Shown one piece after another: positions 38,327-48,057 of a DNA stretch of 64,000 nucleotides. The position numbers were made by a program, and so were the translations under genes. This stretch comes from Pseudomonas fluorescens (GTDB lineage: Bacteria; Pseudomonadota; Gammaproteobacteria; Pseudomonadales; Pseudomonadaceae): assembly GCF_000730425.1 (NCBI RefSeq), contig NZ_CP008896.1:496001-560000 (forward strand), written 5' to 3'. Numbering within the stretch: the stretch's first letter is position 1; every line of letters starts with the position of its first letter. The notes beneath the pieces were generated by a model. That model made no database searches. It saw nothing but the letters and a program-made list of their open reading frames with translations, and was not told the origin of the DNA.

Positions 38327-38363
38327 ATAGCCAAAACCAATCGGCAGCATCAGGTTTGCCAAT
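38327..38363 (+). promoter_or_regulatory. OxyR-like site upstream of ahpC
   Basis: Four tetrads at exact seven-base spacing: ATAG (38327), CAAT (38338), ATCA (38349), CAAT (38360). OxyR's consensus is ATAG-N7-CTAT-N7-ATAG-N7-CTAT; tetrads 1, 2 and 4 match at 4, 3 and 3 of 4. OxyR activates ahpC under peroxide stress in pseudomonads. Confidence 0.55.
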
Positions 38364-38431
38364 GAGCCATTGGCGATGAGACTGGGTAGGATTCACCCAT
38401 CAACTTACTAACCCCTGACGGAGAGTCAACG

Positions 38432-38995
38432 ATGCCTATCATCAACAGCCAAGTAAAACCGTTCAAAGCGACCGCTTTCAAAAACGGCAACTTCGTAGAC
38501 GTGTCGGACGCTGACCTGAAAGGCAAGTGGTCTGTCGTGTTCTTCTACCCAGCCGACTTCACTTTCGTCTGCCCAACCGAACTGGAAGACCTGGCTGACA
38601 ACTACGCCGAGTTCCAGAAACTGGGCGTCGAGATCTACAGCGTTTCCACCGACACCCATTTTGCCCACGCTGCCTGGCACAACACTTCGCCAGCCATCGG
38701 CAAGATCCAGTACACCATGATCGGCGACCCGACCCTGACCATCTCCCGCAACTTCGATGTACTGATCGAAGAAGCTGGCCTGGCAGACCGTGGCACTTTC
38801 GTGATCAACCCAGAAGGCCAGATCAAGATCGTTGAACTGAACGACGGTGGTGTTGGCCGTGACGCTTCCGAGCTGCTGCGCAAAATCAAGGCTGCTCAAT
38901 ACGTTGCTGCCCACCCAGGCGAAGTGTGCCCAGCCAAGTGGAAAGAAGGCGAGGCTACCCTGGCTCCGTCCCTGGACCTGGTCGGCAAGATCTAA
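38432..38995 (+). CDS. ahpC: Alkyl hydroperoxide reductase C (peroxiredoxin)
   Basis: 187 residues, typical 2-Cys peroxiredoxin: peroxidatic Cys in [12 protein letters not shown] (about residue 47) and resolving Cys in [10 protein letters not shown]. Reduces peroxides and is recycled by AhpF, encoded downstream beyond a terminator. Strong SD-bearing leader GACGGAGAGTCAACG. Confidence 0.96.
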   Translation: MPIINSQVKPFKATAFKNGNFVDVSDADLKGKWSVVFFYPADFTFVCPTELEDLADNYAEFQKLGVEIYSVSTDTHFAHAAWHNTSPAIGKIQYTMIGDPTLTISRNFDVLIEEAGLADRGTFVINPEGQIKIVELNDGGVGRDASELLRKIKAAQYVAAHPGEVCPAKWKEGEATLAPSLDLVGKI

Positions 38996-39052
38996 GTCTG
39001 TGAAGCATCAAGGGCGGATCGCCGCACCTTAAGTAAGCTGCACCGCCCTCAA

Positions 39053-39090
39053 AAACGCCCGGGCGAGATTCGCTCGGGCGTTTTTTTTTA
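39053..39090 (+). terminator. Rho-independent terminator between ahpC and ahpF
   Basis: AAACGCCCGGGCG pairs with CGCTCGGGCGTTT (one G-U pair), followed by nine T. It should reduce readthrough, so AhpC is expected in excess over AhpF. Confidence 0.88.
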
Positions 39091-39121
39091 CCGAATTGAT
39101 TTGAAATAGGAAATCGCCCGT

Positions 39122-40675
39122 ATGTTGGACGCCAATCTTAAAGCTCAGTTGAAGTCATACCTGGAACGGGTCACCCAGCCGATCGAGATCGTCGCCTCCC
39201 TCGACGACGGTGCGAAATCCCAGGAAATGCTTGCCCTTTTGCAGGATGTAGCCAGCCTCACCACGCTGATTACCCTGAAAACCGATGGCAATGATGGGCG
39301 CAAACCGTCGTTCTCCATCAACCGCCCGGGTGCCGATATCAGCCTGCGTTTCGCCGGCATCCCCATGGGGCATGAATTCACTTCGTTGGTGCTGGCCCTG
39401 CTGCAAGTCGGTGGCCACCCTTCGAAGGCCAGTGTCGAAGTGATTGAGCAGATTCGTAGCCTTAAAGGTGAGTTCAGCTTCGAGACTTACTTCTCGCTGT
39501 CCTGCCAGAACTGCCCGGACGTGGTCCAGGCGCTGAACCTGATGGCTGTACTCAACCCGAACATCCGCCACGTTGCGATCGATGGCGCACTGTTCCAGGC
39601 TGAAGTCGACGAGCGCCAGGTGATGGCGGTGCCCAGCGTCTACCTCAACGGTGTGAACTTCGGCCAGGGCCGCATGGGCCTGGAAGAAATCCTCGCCAAG
39701 CTCGACACCAGCGGTAGCGAAAAAGCAGCCGAGAAAATCAGTGCCAAGGACGCTTTTGATGTTTTGGTCGTCGGTGGTGGTCCTGCCGGTTCTGCAGCCG
39801 CTATCTACGCCGCGCGTAAAGGTATCCGTACCGGTGTGGCCGCTGAGCGTTTTGGCGGGCAAGTGCTCGATACCATGTCCATCGAGAACTTTATCTCGGT
39901 GCAGGAAACCGAAGGCCCGAAACTGGCCAGCGCCCTGGAAGCCCACGTGCGTCAGTACGATGTGGACATCATGAACCTGCAGCGCGCCAGCAGCCTGGTC
40001 CCGGCGAAAAATCCCGGCGAGCTGCACGAAATTCGCTTTGAAAGCGGTGCGACTCTCAAGTCCAAGACTGTGATCCTGGCGACCGGTGCGCGCTGGCGCG
40101 AAATGGGCGTACCAGGCGAGCAGGAATACAAGGCCAAGGGCGTGTGCTTCTGCCCGCACTGCGATGGTCCGCTGTTCAAGGGCAAGCGCGTGGCGGTGAT
40201 CGGCGGAGGCAACTCTGGCGTTGAAGCGGCCATCGACCTGGCGGGTATTGTCAGCCATGTGACCTTGCTGGAGTTTGACAGCAAATTGCGCGCCGACGCG
40301 GTGTTGCAGCGCAAGCTCTACAGCTTGCCGAACGTTGACGTGATTACCAGCGCGCTGACCAGTGAGGTCAAAGGTGATGGCCAGAAAGTTACCGGCCTGG
40401 CCTACAAGGACCGCGATAGCGGCGAGTTCAAGACCATCGACCTGGAAGGCATCTTTGTGCAGATCGGCTTGCTGCCCAACACCGATTGGCTCAAGGGTAC
40501 CGTCGAGCTGTCACCCCGTGGCGAGATCATTGTCGATGCCCGTGGCGAGACCTCACTGCCGGGTGTATTTGCCGCCGGTGACGTTACAACCGTGCCGTAC
40601 AAGCAGATCGTGATTGCGGTGGGCGAGGGTGCCAAGGCGTCCCTGAGTGCTTTTGATCACCTGATCCGAGCATAA
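39122..40675 (+). CDS. ahpF: Alkyl hydroperoxide reductase F (NADH reductase)
   Basis: 517 residues. The N-terminal double-thioredoxin domain (1-200) has CxxC in LSCQNCPDV; the thioredoxin-reductase-like part has FAD motif [19 protein letters not shown], CxxC in FCPHCDGPL and NADH motif [16 protein letters not shown]. Reduces AhpC at the cost of NADH. Confidence 0.96.
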   Translation: MLDANLKAQLKSYLERVTQPIEIVASLDDGAKSQEMLALLQDVASLTTLITLKTDGNDGRKPSFSINRPGADISLRFAGIPMGHEFTSLVLALLQVGGHPSKASVEVIEQIRSLKGEFSFETYFSLSCQNCPDVVQALNLMAVLNPNIRHVAIDGALFQAEVDERQVMAVPSVYLNGVNFGQGRMGLEEILAKLDTSGSEKAAEKISAKDAFDVLVVGGGPAGSAAAIYAARKGIRTGVAAERFGGQVLDTMSIENFISVQETEGPKLASALEAHVRQYDVDIMNLQRASSLVPAKNPGELHEIRFESGATLKSKTVILATGARWREMGVPGEQEYKAKGVCFCPHCDGPLFKGKRVAVIGGGNSGVEAAIDLAGIVSHVTLLEFDSKLRADAVLQRKLYSLPNVDVITSALTSEVKGDGQKVTGLAYKDRDSGEFKTIDLEGIFVQIGLLPNTDWLKGTVELSPRGEIIVDARGETSLPGVFAAGDVTTVPYKQIVIAVGEGAKASLSAFDHLIRA

Positions 40676-40687
40676 GGCCTGAAACTG

Positions 40688-40716
40688 AAAAACCCATGAG
40701 CGATCATGGGTTTTTT
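40688..40716 (+). terminator. Rho-independent terminator after ahpF
   Basis: AAAAACCCATGA and TCATGGGTTTTTT form the stem and flanking runs. Confidence 0.85.
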
Positions 40717-40798
40717 GTGAGTGCCACTTTTGTGGAAGCTGGCTTGCCTGCGATGCAGGCGACTCGGTATGGCAGTTACCCGGCTATGTGTGCCCGCT

Positions 40799-41320
40799 TT
40801 ACAGCGGCGTTGGCTGGATGATCTCTACCCAGTAGGCGTCCGGATCCTTGATAAACGCCAGGCTTTTCATGCGGCCATCGCTCAGGCGTTTCTGAAAGTC
40901 ACAGCCCAGTGCTTCAAATCGCTCGCAGGCCGCAACGATATCCGGCACCGAAATGCAGATATGGCCAAACCCGCGCGGGTCGGTATTGCCATTGTGGTAG
41001 GCGAAGTCGGTGTCGTTTTCGGTGCCATGGTTGTGGGTCAGTTCCAGGATGCCCGGGATCGACTTCATCCACTCGGTACGCGCGCGCGCATCGGCCGGAA
41101 TCTGCGCCTTGTCGACCAGAGCGAGGAAGTACAGGCTGAATTCGGCTTCCGGGAAGTCGCGTTTTTCAATCAGGGAAAACCCCAGGACGCGGGTGTAGAA
41201 GTCCAGTGACTGGGTGATGTCCTTGACCCGCAGCATGGTGTGGTTGAACACGAAGTTCGAGGTGGCGGTGTCGGGCTGGGCGGTGACGCCCGGGAAGGTG
41301 TTCAATTCGTGCAGGCTCAT
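40799..41320 (-). CDS. gloA: Lactoylglutathione lyase (glyoxalase I)
   Basis: 173 residues. VOC-fold enzyme turning the methylglyoxal-glutathione hemithioacetal into lactoylglutathione. Metal ligands sit in HTMLRVKD, ELTHNHGTE, GFGHICISV and YWVEII. GGAGGG three bases before the ATG at 41320 fixes the start; longer readings were rejected. Confidence 0.93.
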   Translation of the reverse strand: MSLHELNTFPGVTAQPDTATSNFVFNHTMLRVKDITQSLDFYTRVLGFSLIEKRDFPEAEFSLYFLALVDKAQIPADARARTEWMKSIPGILELTHNHGTENDTDFAYHNGNTDPRGFGHICISVPDIVAACERFEALGCDFQKRLSDGRMKSLAFIKDPDAYWVEIIQPTPL

Positions 41321-41512
41321 GGGCCCTCCAGAAAAATGGGGCAGACGCAGCTCGTGGTTTGAGCGGTCCCTTGGCTTGCGGCAGATCCGTGCAGCGGGGG
41401 TCATGATACGCAAGCTCCGATGGCCGCGCCAAATGAAAAACTCACGCGGGCCTTGCGAGCATCCCACGGGCAGGCTCAAACTTTGCAGCTTGAACTTCGA
41501 GTGTTTTTCGCA

Positions 41513-42049
41513 ATGAGCCGATTGAACAAAGCATTGTTGACCACCTTGTGCCTGATCTTGGGCGGCGGCGCTGCGTTGGCGGCAGACCCCGAGATTCATT
41601 GGCCCAGCGGCTGGCAGGTGGAGGAGGTGGTAGCCGATGCCGATGCGCCGGCTACGCCGTCACCGGTTTCCCGCCAGCGGGCGATCAAGAATGATGAAAA
41701 CGGCGAGACGCTGATGGTCATGGAGCTGACGGGTACGCCGATCGAGCCTGGGCATGTGGTCAACCTGCAAGGTGTGTTGCTGGAGATGCGCAAGTCTATT
41801 CAGAAGGACTTTGCCCGCAGTGGTTATCAAAGTGTCTGCAACAAGATGCACCCGAGCACCTTAAGTCATCTTGAAGCCCTGGAAACTACCTGCGTGATTA
41901 CCGAGAACGGCCGGCATGTGCTCTCGCAAACACTGGTGGGGGCTGTTGATACGAATAAGGCTTATGTTTTTTCATACGCTGGACAAGCGCAGGCTTATGA
42001 GTTGAGCAAGGACGAAGTCAGCTCGGTGCGTGCAAGCCTGAAACTTTGA
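41513..42049 (+). CDS. DUF4946-like exported protein
   Basis: 178 residues with a signal peptide (LTTLCLILGGGAALA, cleaved before ADPEIHWPSGWQV). The mature part has a conserved-looking VSRQRAIKNDENGETLMVME and TTCVITENGRHVLSQTLVGA. Fits DUF4946, periplasmic proteins of unknown function in pseudomonads. Confidence 0.7.
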   Translation: MSRLNKALLTTLCLILGGGAALAADPEIHWPSGWQVEEVVADADAPATPSPVSRQRAIKNDENGETLMVMELTGTPIEPGHVVNLQGVLLEMRKSIQKDFARSGYQSVCNKMHPSTLSHLEALETTCVITENGRHVLSQTLVGAVDTNKAYVFSYAGQAQAYELSKDEVSSVRASLKL

Positions 42050-42204
42050 TCAGCGATGGCTAGATGGCTGACATCGCGCAGTGACAGAAAATACATAACT
42101 ACAGGGTCGCAGGGTGAAGCTACTGGCCGGCGGATTTGTACGAGTTGAAATGTATTTAAAAGTTCACTTCCGAAAACGGCAGATTCTATGGAATCGTCGC
42201 GCAC

Positions 42205-42233
42205 AAAAAAGCCCCGCATCTGCGGGGCTTTTT
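42205..42233. terminator. Bidirectional rho-independent terminator
   Basis: AAAAAAGCCCCGCA-TC-TGCGGGGCTTTTT, flanked by A- and T-runs, between the convergent DUF4946 and mvaT-like genes. Confidence 0.9.
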
Positions 42234-42248
42234 ATTAGTGCGCTGGTA

Positions 42249-42614
42249 CTAGCCGCGCAACCAGGAATCTACAGTGGCTGCGCCATACTGTTCTTTCCAG
42301 GCCTTCAAGCCGCGGTGGTTGCCGCCCTTGGTTTCAATCAGTTCGCCAGTGTGCGGGTTGTGGTACACCTTGACCACACGTGCGCGGCGGGTCTTAGGTG
42401 CGGCGGCTGCTTGAATCCCCGACTTGCCCGGGTTTGGATCAAGGATGGAAATGATGTCGCGTAGGCTCTTGCCGTAGGTTTTCATCAGCCCTTGAAGTTT
42501 TTCTTCAAATTCGATTTCTTTCTTCAAGCCAGCGTCGTTCTTCAGGGATTCCAGCTGGGCGAGCTGCTCTTGAAGGGCTTTTTCTGCTGCGCGAAATTCG
42601 GCGAGTCTGGACAA
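42249..42614 (-). CDS. H-NS family protein MvaT/MvaU
   Basis: 121 residues starting with TTG (SRLAEFRAAEKALQEQLAQL). GGAG lies eight bases before it; a longer in-frame ATG at 42650 exists but the family N-terminus fixes the TTG. N-terminal coiled-coil oligomerisation domain, linker rich in Ala/Arg, and C-terminal DNA-binding motif NPHTGELIETKGGNHRGLKAW. Silences AT-rich, horizontally acquired DNA in pseudomonads. Confidence 0.93.
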   Translation of the reverse strand: MSRLAEFRAAEKALQEQLAQLESLKNDAGLKKEIEFEEKLQGLMKTYGKSLRDIISILDPNPGKSGIQAAAAPKTRRARVVKVYHNPHTGELIETKGGNHRGLKAWKEQYGAATVDSWLRG

Positions 42615-42812
42615 AGTTTTTACTCCAATAGTGTATTTGGCTGATACCAACTGTAAACAAAGCTATAAGCCAAGAGCCTCAGCATGACTCGGTAAATGTG
42701 GCTCTCCTGCCAATTCAGCGCAGGCAGGAAAAATTGTAGTAGTTAATGAGTCATGAGTAAATCATGTCTTTTGTATAAATAACAATATTTCACGATGATG
42801 CTAGATCGATAT

Positions 42813-44354
42813 TCAAGCGCCACGCAAAGACTTAATGAATGCGTCAAAAGGTACTGGGCGGCCAAACAGGTAACCCTGCAAGAAGTCCACGCCTTGCGCC
42901 GCCAGATAATCGCATTGTTCTTGGGTTTCCACGCCTTCGGCGACGATGCCCAAGTCAAGCTTGCCCGACAACTCGATGATGCTGTCGAGTATATGCCGCG
43001 ATAAAGCATCGGCCCCGATCATCGCCACAAAGCTTTGATCAATCTTCAAGTAGTCAACATTGAAATTGCGCAAGTAACCCAGGCTGGAGTGGCCGGTGCC
43101 GAAGTCGTCAATGGCGATCATCACCCCCAACTCATGCAGGGCCTGGAACAGCTGGCGGGTCACGTCGGTGGGCTCGATCAGTTCGCGTTCGGTCAACTCC
43201 AGGGTCAACAGGACCTGGCCCGGCTTGAAGGCCGCGAGGAATTCCCGGCAGTCCTGCACCAACTCCAGGTCCTGGCAATGCCGGGCGGTGATATTGATGC
43301 CTACGTGGAAGTTCTCGCCCAGGCGATCGGCATGGGGCGCCAGTTGTGTGGCGACCTGGCGCATCAGCGCGCGGGTCATGGGCACGATCAGCCCGGAGTG
43401 TTCGGCCAGGGGGATAAACAGGTCCGGGCGTACCAGGCCTTCCTTTGGATGCTGCCAGCGCATCAGGACTTCACAGCCGGCCCATTGCAGGTTGTCGCCG
43501 CGGACCACCGGTTGGTAGTACGGCACGAACTCATTGGCACCCAGTGCCCGTTGCAGTTCATGGGTGGGGGCGGAAGAGCGCTTTTGCAGCCAGTGGGCGA
43601 GCACGCCTGCCAGCACACCGAAAAACACCAAGAGGCTGAACAGGGCCGGGTAGCGCGCTTCCATATAGCGCCACACTTCACCCTCGGGCATCCCGGCTTC
43701 CACACTGTAGTCGTAACGCTGGGAACCGAGTTGGTGGTGGGCCACGGCAAATACCGGCGGCGCGGTGGTGTGGACTTTGCCGTCGCTGCCCAGCCAATTG
43801 GGCCCGACCTGCAATACCAGGTCGGCATAACGACTGATCAGGCGCAGAGCATTGGTCAGGTGATAGCCGTCAATCGAGGCAAACGCCGCCTGGTCACCGT
43901 CCACCAGCCGATACACCAGCAGCGCGGTATTGGGCGTGACCGGATTGCCATTCATCAGCCACAGGCGCCCATTGACATAGTCGTCAGGGTTGACCGGTGA
44001 CACATAGGCGCTGCCAAACAACGAGCTGCAATAAATGGTTTTTTGCCAGGACAAGGTGGTTGCACGCACGAACGGGCGCCGGGTGACTTGCTCGCGAAGC
44101 GCCAGTTGTGCCGTGTTGTCACAGTCCTTGCCTGCCAGTGGCAGCAGGTCCTGGGCGGCGAGGGCGGTGTTATTGAGCATCAGGTCGAATTGGCGCACGG
44201 CCTCAATGGCCGTCTGCTCGGTACTGTGTTCCAGGGTGCGCTGGGCCTGCATATACAGAATGAGTACGCCCAGCAGAATCGGCAGCAGGCCGCACAACAG
44301 GGAGATCGAGTAGCGGGCGGCACGTTTGCGCGGGCCTTTGAGGGTAAGGGGCAT
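42813..44354 (-). CDS. CSS-motif sensor with EAL c-di-GMP phosphodiesterase domain
   Basis: 513 residues. Membrane helix 1 (about 15-37), periplasmic CSS-type domain with IYCSSLF and a second Cys (KDCDN), second helix (about 240-262), then the EAL domain (about 275-510). The catalytic motif reads EVL in CEVLMRW, with DDFGTGHSSLGYL and VAEGVETQEQ intact, so c-di-GMP hydrolysis is likely. In relatives the periplasmic disulfide state sets activity. Confidence 0.9.
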   Translation of the reverse strand: MPLTLKGPRKRAARYSISLLCGLLPILLGVLILYMQAQRTLEHSTEQTAIEAVRQFDLMLNNTALAAQDLLPLAGKDCDNTAQLALREQVTRRPFVRATTLSWQKTIYCSSLFGSAYVSPVNPDDYVNGRLWLMNGNPVTPNTALLVYRLVDGDQAAFASIDGYHLTNALRLISRYADLVLQVGPNWLGSDGKVHTTAPPVFAVAHHQLGSQRYDYSVEAGMPEGEVWRYMEARYPALFSLLVFFGVLAGVLAHWLQKRSSAPTHELQRALGANEFVPYYQPVVRGDNLQWAGCEVLMRWQHPKEGLVRPDLFIPLAEHSGLIVPMTRALMRQVATQLAPHADRLGENFHVGINITARHCQDLELVQDCREFLAAFKPGQVLLTLELTERELIEPTDVTRQLFQALHELGVMIAIDDFGTGHSSLGYLRNFNVDYLKIDQSFVAMIGADALSRHILDSIIELSGKLDLGIVAEGVETQEQCDYLAAQGVDFLQGYLFGRPVPFDAFIKSLRGA

Positions 44355-44579
44355 GTAGGCAGCCTGTAGCGGAGTAAGAGAGACGCCTGGTAACGGCTAC
44401 AGGCAATACGTCGGATATCAGGAGGATAGTTGGCCTGTGGAAATAAGCATTTTCAGTGCGTGGAACCAGCCACCTGGCCAGACCCCGTGTTTTTAGCTTT
44501 GCCAAACTTAGCAACATATTTTGACGGGGAAAGGTTGTTTGGTCTATTGCGTTATTGCTCGGATTGGTAGCTTTTCTGA

Positions 44580-45455
44580 TCAAAAATCAGCAGCTACGCC
44601 CTGCGCCACCTGGATAAACGCCAGGGTCGCCGGAGACGACTGACGCCGGTCCAGTACCGCCAAACCGATGTGCCGCTCCACCTTGGGTGATAACGGTCGC
44701 TGCACGTAGGGCGGCTGATGGCCCTGCGGCAACGAGGCCTGGGCCACTACACTCACGCCCGCGCCCCGGCTGACGGTGTCCAGGGTGCTGAGCAGTTGCG
44801 AGCAGCGGTAACGCACATTGGGCTTGAGCCGCGCACTGTGGAATAACCGCTCCACCAGCTCCGAAGAACCGGCTTCAGTCAGCACAAACGGGTCGTGGCA
44901 CAGCTCGTTGAGTTTCACGCTGGCCTGCTGGGTGAGGGCATGGCCTTCGGGCAGCAGGGCGACCATCTGGTCTTCGAACAAGGCAACGGTGTCGAAGCGC
45001 TCCTGTTCCAACACCACAAAGCCCACGTCAATGCGCCGCTCTTCCAGCCACTGCAGCACCTGGCGGTCGGGGCCCTCATCCACATGCACTTCGATCCCCG
45101 GATGGGCCTGGTAGAAGTGTTCAAGGATCCTGGGCAACAGGCGGATGGACGCGGTTGGCCCGAAGGAACCGATACGCAACGTCCCGCTCTTCATTCCTCG
45201 GGCATCGGCTGCTTCCTGTTGCAACGTACTGGCCAGCCCCAGCATCGCCCGTGCCCTTGGCAGCAGTTGCTGGCCGATATCACTGAGTTCGACCCGTGAC
45301 TGCTGGCGACGGAACAGTTCCACCCCCAGTTCCTGTTCCAGAGACTTGATGGCATGGGACACCGCCGACTGGCTGATGCCCAGGCGATGGGCGGCGCTGG
45401 TGAACCCTTGCAGTTGTGCCACCAGCGAGAAGATTTCCAGTTGCGTGAGGGTCAT
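44580..45455 (-). CDS. LysR-family transcriptional regulator
   Basis: 291 residues. HTH about 1-60 (QLQGFTSAAHRLGISQSAVS), effector-binding domain 90-290. Divergent from the EamA transporter with 77 bases between starts, the usual layout for LysR control of the neighbour. Ligand unknown. Confidence 0.9.
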   Translation of the reverse strand: MTLTQLEIFSLVAQLQGFTSAAHRLGISQSAVSHAIKSLEQELGVELFRRQQSRVELSDIGQQLLPRARAMLGLASTLQQEAADARGMKSGTLRIGSFGPTASIRLLPRILEHFYQAHPGIEVHVDEGPDRQVLQWLEERRIDVGFVVLEQERFDTVALFEDQMVALLPEGHALTQQASVKLNELCHDPFVLTEAGSSELVERLFHSARLKPNVRYRCSQLLSTLDTVSRGAGVSVVAQASLPQGHQPPYVQRPLSPKVERHIGLAVLDRRQSSPATLAFIQVAQGVAADF

Positions 45456-45532
45456 GAGGTTTTACTCATTTTACGATGACTTTGTATTAGGAAAAGAATA
45501 CGTCAAACCGCCCCTAGATATTCAGGATCCTT

Positions 45533-46462
45533 ATGCTCAGTTCAACCTTTGTGTGTGTTGGCGACCGTCTCACCTACGCCAGGCTGGCGGCGGTGAGCAT
45601 GATCTGGGGTGGTACTTTTGTTGCCGGCCGATTCCTCGCGGCGGATCTGGATCCGCTGCTGATCGCAAGCCTGCGTTTTGTTCTGGCCAGCCTGGCGTTG
45701 TTGCTGTTCATGGCCTTTGCCCGCACCCCCCTGGCGTGTCCTACGCCTGCGCAAATGGCGCGGTTACTGCTACTGGGCTTTTTCGGGATCTTCTTCTACA
45801 ACCTGTGTTTCTTCTATGGCCTGCATTTTATCAATGCCTCGCGTGCTTCGTTGATTGTGGCCCTCAACCCGGCAGTGATTGGCCTGGCGTCATGCTGGTT
45901 GTTCAAGGAGCGGCTGGGGCGCAGCCAAGTGTGGGGCATCACCCTGTGCCTGGGCGGTGCGGCGTGTGTGATTGTCAGCCGCGACCCGTTGCTGTTGCAG
46001 GGCAGGGCGGATGCGTGGATAGGCGACCTGATGATTTTCGGCTGTGTGCTGAGTTGGGGCGTGTATTCCCTGGGTTCCCGTGCGCTGAACCACAGCCTTG
46101 GTCCCTTGCAGACGGTAACCTGGTCGGTGCTGCTGGGCACCTTGATGTTGTGCCTCACCACCGTGGTGACTGACAGGGTGACGGTGCAGGCGCTGGATGC
46201 CATCCATTGGCCGCATCTGCTGGGCCTGCTTTACCTCGGCGTACTGGGCTCGGCCTTGGCCTATATCGGTTACTACGACGGTATCCGGCGGATCGGCGCG
46301 ACCCGTGCAGGCGTTTTTATCGCCCTCAACCCGCTGACGGCCGTGGTCTGTGGCGCGCTGCTGCTGGACGAACGGTTCAGCCTCCCGATGTTCTTCGGCG
46401 CGGCGCTGATCCTGCTGGGCATCTACCTGTGCAATAAACCCCTTGCACCCGCCGGGGCATAG
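45533..46462 (+). CDS. EamA-family (DMT) transporter
   Basis: 309 residues, ten helices in two EamA repeats: first starting LAAVSMIWGGTFVAGRF, second around GDLMIFGCVLSWGVYSLGSR. Metabolite exporter of unknown substrate; likely regulated by the divergent LysR protein. Confidence 0.88.
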   Translation: MLSSTFVCVGDRLTYARLAAVSMIWGGTFVAGRFLAADLDPLLIASLRFVLASLALLLFMAFARTPLACPTPAQMARLLLLGFFGIFFYNLCFFYGLHFINASRASLIVALNPAVIGLASCWLFKERLGRSQVWGITLCLGGAACVIVSRDPLLLQGRADAWIGDLMIFGCVLSWGVYSLGSRALNHSLGPLQTVTWSVLLGTLMLCLTTVVTDRVTVQALDAIHWPHLLGLLYLGVLGSALAYIGYYDGIRRIGATRAGVFIALNPLTAVVCGALLLDERFSLPMFFGAALILLGIYLCNKPLAPAGA

Positions 46463-46589
46463 GGATTTGATAAGGAATACGGACAAAGCTGTTTACGCTG
46501 TGTAGAATCTGGTTACGCATACAAGAATAAGCGCCTGTTTTCATGCAGGCCTCGTCCGTCAGAGACGCCCGTAAGAGAATGATCCAACC

Positions 46590-46694
46590 ATGAAGCTACT
46601 CGGGTTCCAACTCATCTACGGTGACTTCCTCGCCCGCAGCGTGCGGGGTATTTCCTGTGCGCCACCTGCCTGCCTCATCCTTGCTGGCAATTAA
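46590..46694 (+). CDS. 34-codon leader ORF upstream of hpd
   Basis: ATG at 46590 to TAA at 46692-46694, encoding 34 residues: [20 protein letters not shown] then [14 protein letters not shown]. It lies in the hpd 5' region, ends 37 bases before the hpd ATG and is in a different frame. No strong SD, but the codons look like ordinary Pseudomonas coding DNA. It may be a regulatory upstream ORF or a truncated small gene. Confidence 0.35.
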   Translation: MKLLGFQLIYGDFLARSVRGISCAPPACLILAGN

Positions 46695-46731
46695 TTTACT
46701 TAATTCTAAAAAGATGATGAGGCGCCAAATC

Positions 46732-47808
46732 ATGGCAGATCTATACGAAAACCCGATGGGCCTGATGGGCTTTGAGTTCATTGAATTCGCATCGCCGACC
46801 CCGGGCACCCTGGAGCCGATCTTCGAGATCATGGGTTTCACCAAGGTTGCGAGCCACCGCTCGAAAAACGTGCACCTGTACCGCCAGGGCGGGATCAACC
46901 TGATCCTCAACAACGAACCCAACAGCATCGCCTCGTACTTTGCCGCCGAGCACGGTCCGTCGGTATGTGGCATGGCGTTCCGCGTCAAGGACTCGCAACA
47001 GGCCTACACCCGCGCCCTGGAGCTCGGCGCCCAGCCGATCCATATCGAAACCGGCCCGATGGAACTGAACCTGCCGGCCATCAAGGGTATCGGCGGCGCG
47101 CCGCTGTACCTGATCGACCGTTTCGGCGAAGGCAGCTCGATCTACGATATCGACTTCGTGTTTATCGAAGGTGTGGATCGCAACCCGGTGGGCGCGGGCC
47201 TGAAGGTCATCGACCACCTGACCCACAACGTCTATCGCGGGCGCATGGTCTACTGGGCAAACTTCTACGAGAAGCTGTTCAACTTCCGTGAAGCGCGCTA
47301 CTTCGACATCAAGGGCGAGTACACCGGCCTGACCTCCAAGGCCATGAGCGCCCCGGACGGCATGATCCGCATCCCGTTGAACGAAGAGTCGTCCAAGGGC
47401 GCAGGCCAGATCGAAGAGTTCCTGATGCAGTTCAACGGCGAAGGCATCCAGCACGTCGCCTTCCTCACCGAAGACCTGGTCAAGACCTGGGATGCGTTGA
47501 AGAAGATCGGCATGCGTTTCATGACGGCGCCGCCAGACACCTATTACGAAATGCTCGAAGGCCGCCTGCCAAACCATGGCGAACCGGTGGACCAGTTACA
47601 GGCACGGGGTATTCTGCTGGACGGCTCGTCTGTAGCCGGCGACAAGCGCCTGCTGTTGCAGATCTTCTCGGAAACCCTGATGGGCCCGGTGTTCTTCGAG
47701 TTCATCCAGCGCAAGGGTGATGACGGCTTCGGCGAAGGCAACTTCAAGGCCCTGTTCGAGTCCATCGAGCGTGACCAGGTGCGTCGTGGGGTATTGACCG
47801 CCGACTGA
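46732..47808 (+). CDS. hpd: 4-hydroxyphenylpyruvate dioxygenase
   Basis: 358 residues, beginning [20 protein letters not shown] as in Pseudomonas Hpd. Iron ligands lie in [23 protein letters not shown] and [18 protein letters not shown]. Converts 4-hydroxyphenylpyruvate to homogentisate in tyrosine breakdown and pyomelanin formation. The upstream in-frame ATG at 46714 was not used. Confidence 0.96.
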   Translation: MADLYENPMGLMGFEFIEFASPTPGTLEPIFEIMGFTKVASHRSKNVHLYRQGGINLILNNEPNSIASYFAAEHGPSVCGMAFRVKDSQQAYTRALELGAQPIHIETGPMELNLPAIKGIGGAPLYLIDRFGEGSSIYDIDFVFIEGVDRNPVGAGLKVIDHLTHNVYRGRMVYWANFYEKLFNFREARYFDIKGEYTGLTSKAMSAPDGMIRIPLNEESSKGAGQIEEFLMQFNGEGIQHVAFLTEDLVKTWDALKKIGMRFMTAPPDTYYEMLEGRLPNHGEPVDQLQARGILLDGSSVAGDKRLLLQIFSETLMGPVFFEFIQRKGDDGFGEGNFKALFESIERDQVRRGVLTAD

Positions 47809-47823
47809 TGGTTTGATGCATGG

Positions 47824-47859
47824 AAAAGCCCGGTAAAGGTCGCCCTTTACCGGGCTTTT
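47824..47859 (+). terminator. Rho-independent terminator after hpd
   Basis: AAAAGCCCGGTAAAGG and CCTTTACCGGGCTTTT form a 16-base stem with a 4-base loop. Confidence 0.92.
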
Positions 47860-48057
47860 GCGTATATGGGCTGTTAACCGGAGTCAAAGGTGTCGAGTGC
47901 TCAAGCTGATCCGCCGTCACTGTTTGTAGTGATTGGCACGCATTGGCTTTGGAGATAAGTGTGGCTAGCGAACCACGTAGGGGATGAGTGGGCAATGCTC
48001 GCCCCTCGATACAGGATCGCCTCTAAGGCATTAACCACTGTTTGAGACTTCATCATT

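Noticed and set aside
47860..48057. Hrp box for type III secretion before the 402-residue protein
   Set aside because: No GGAACC followed at the usual distance by CCAC was found.
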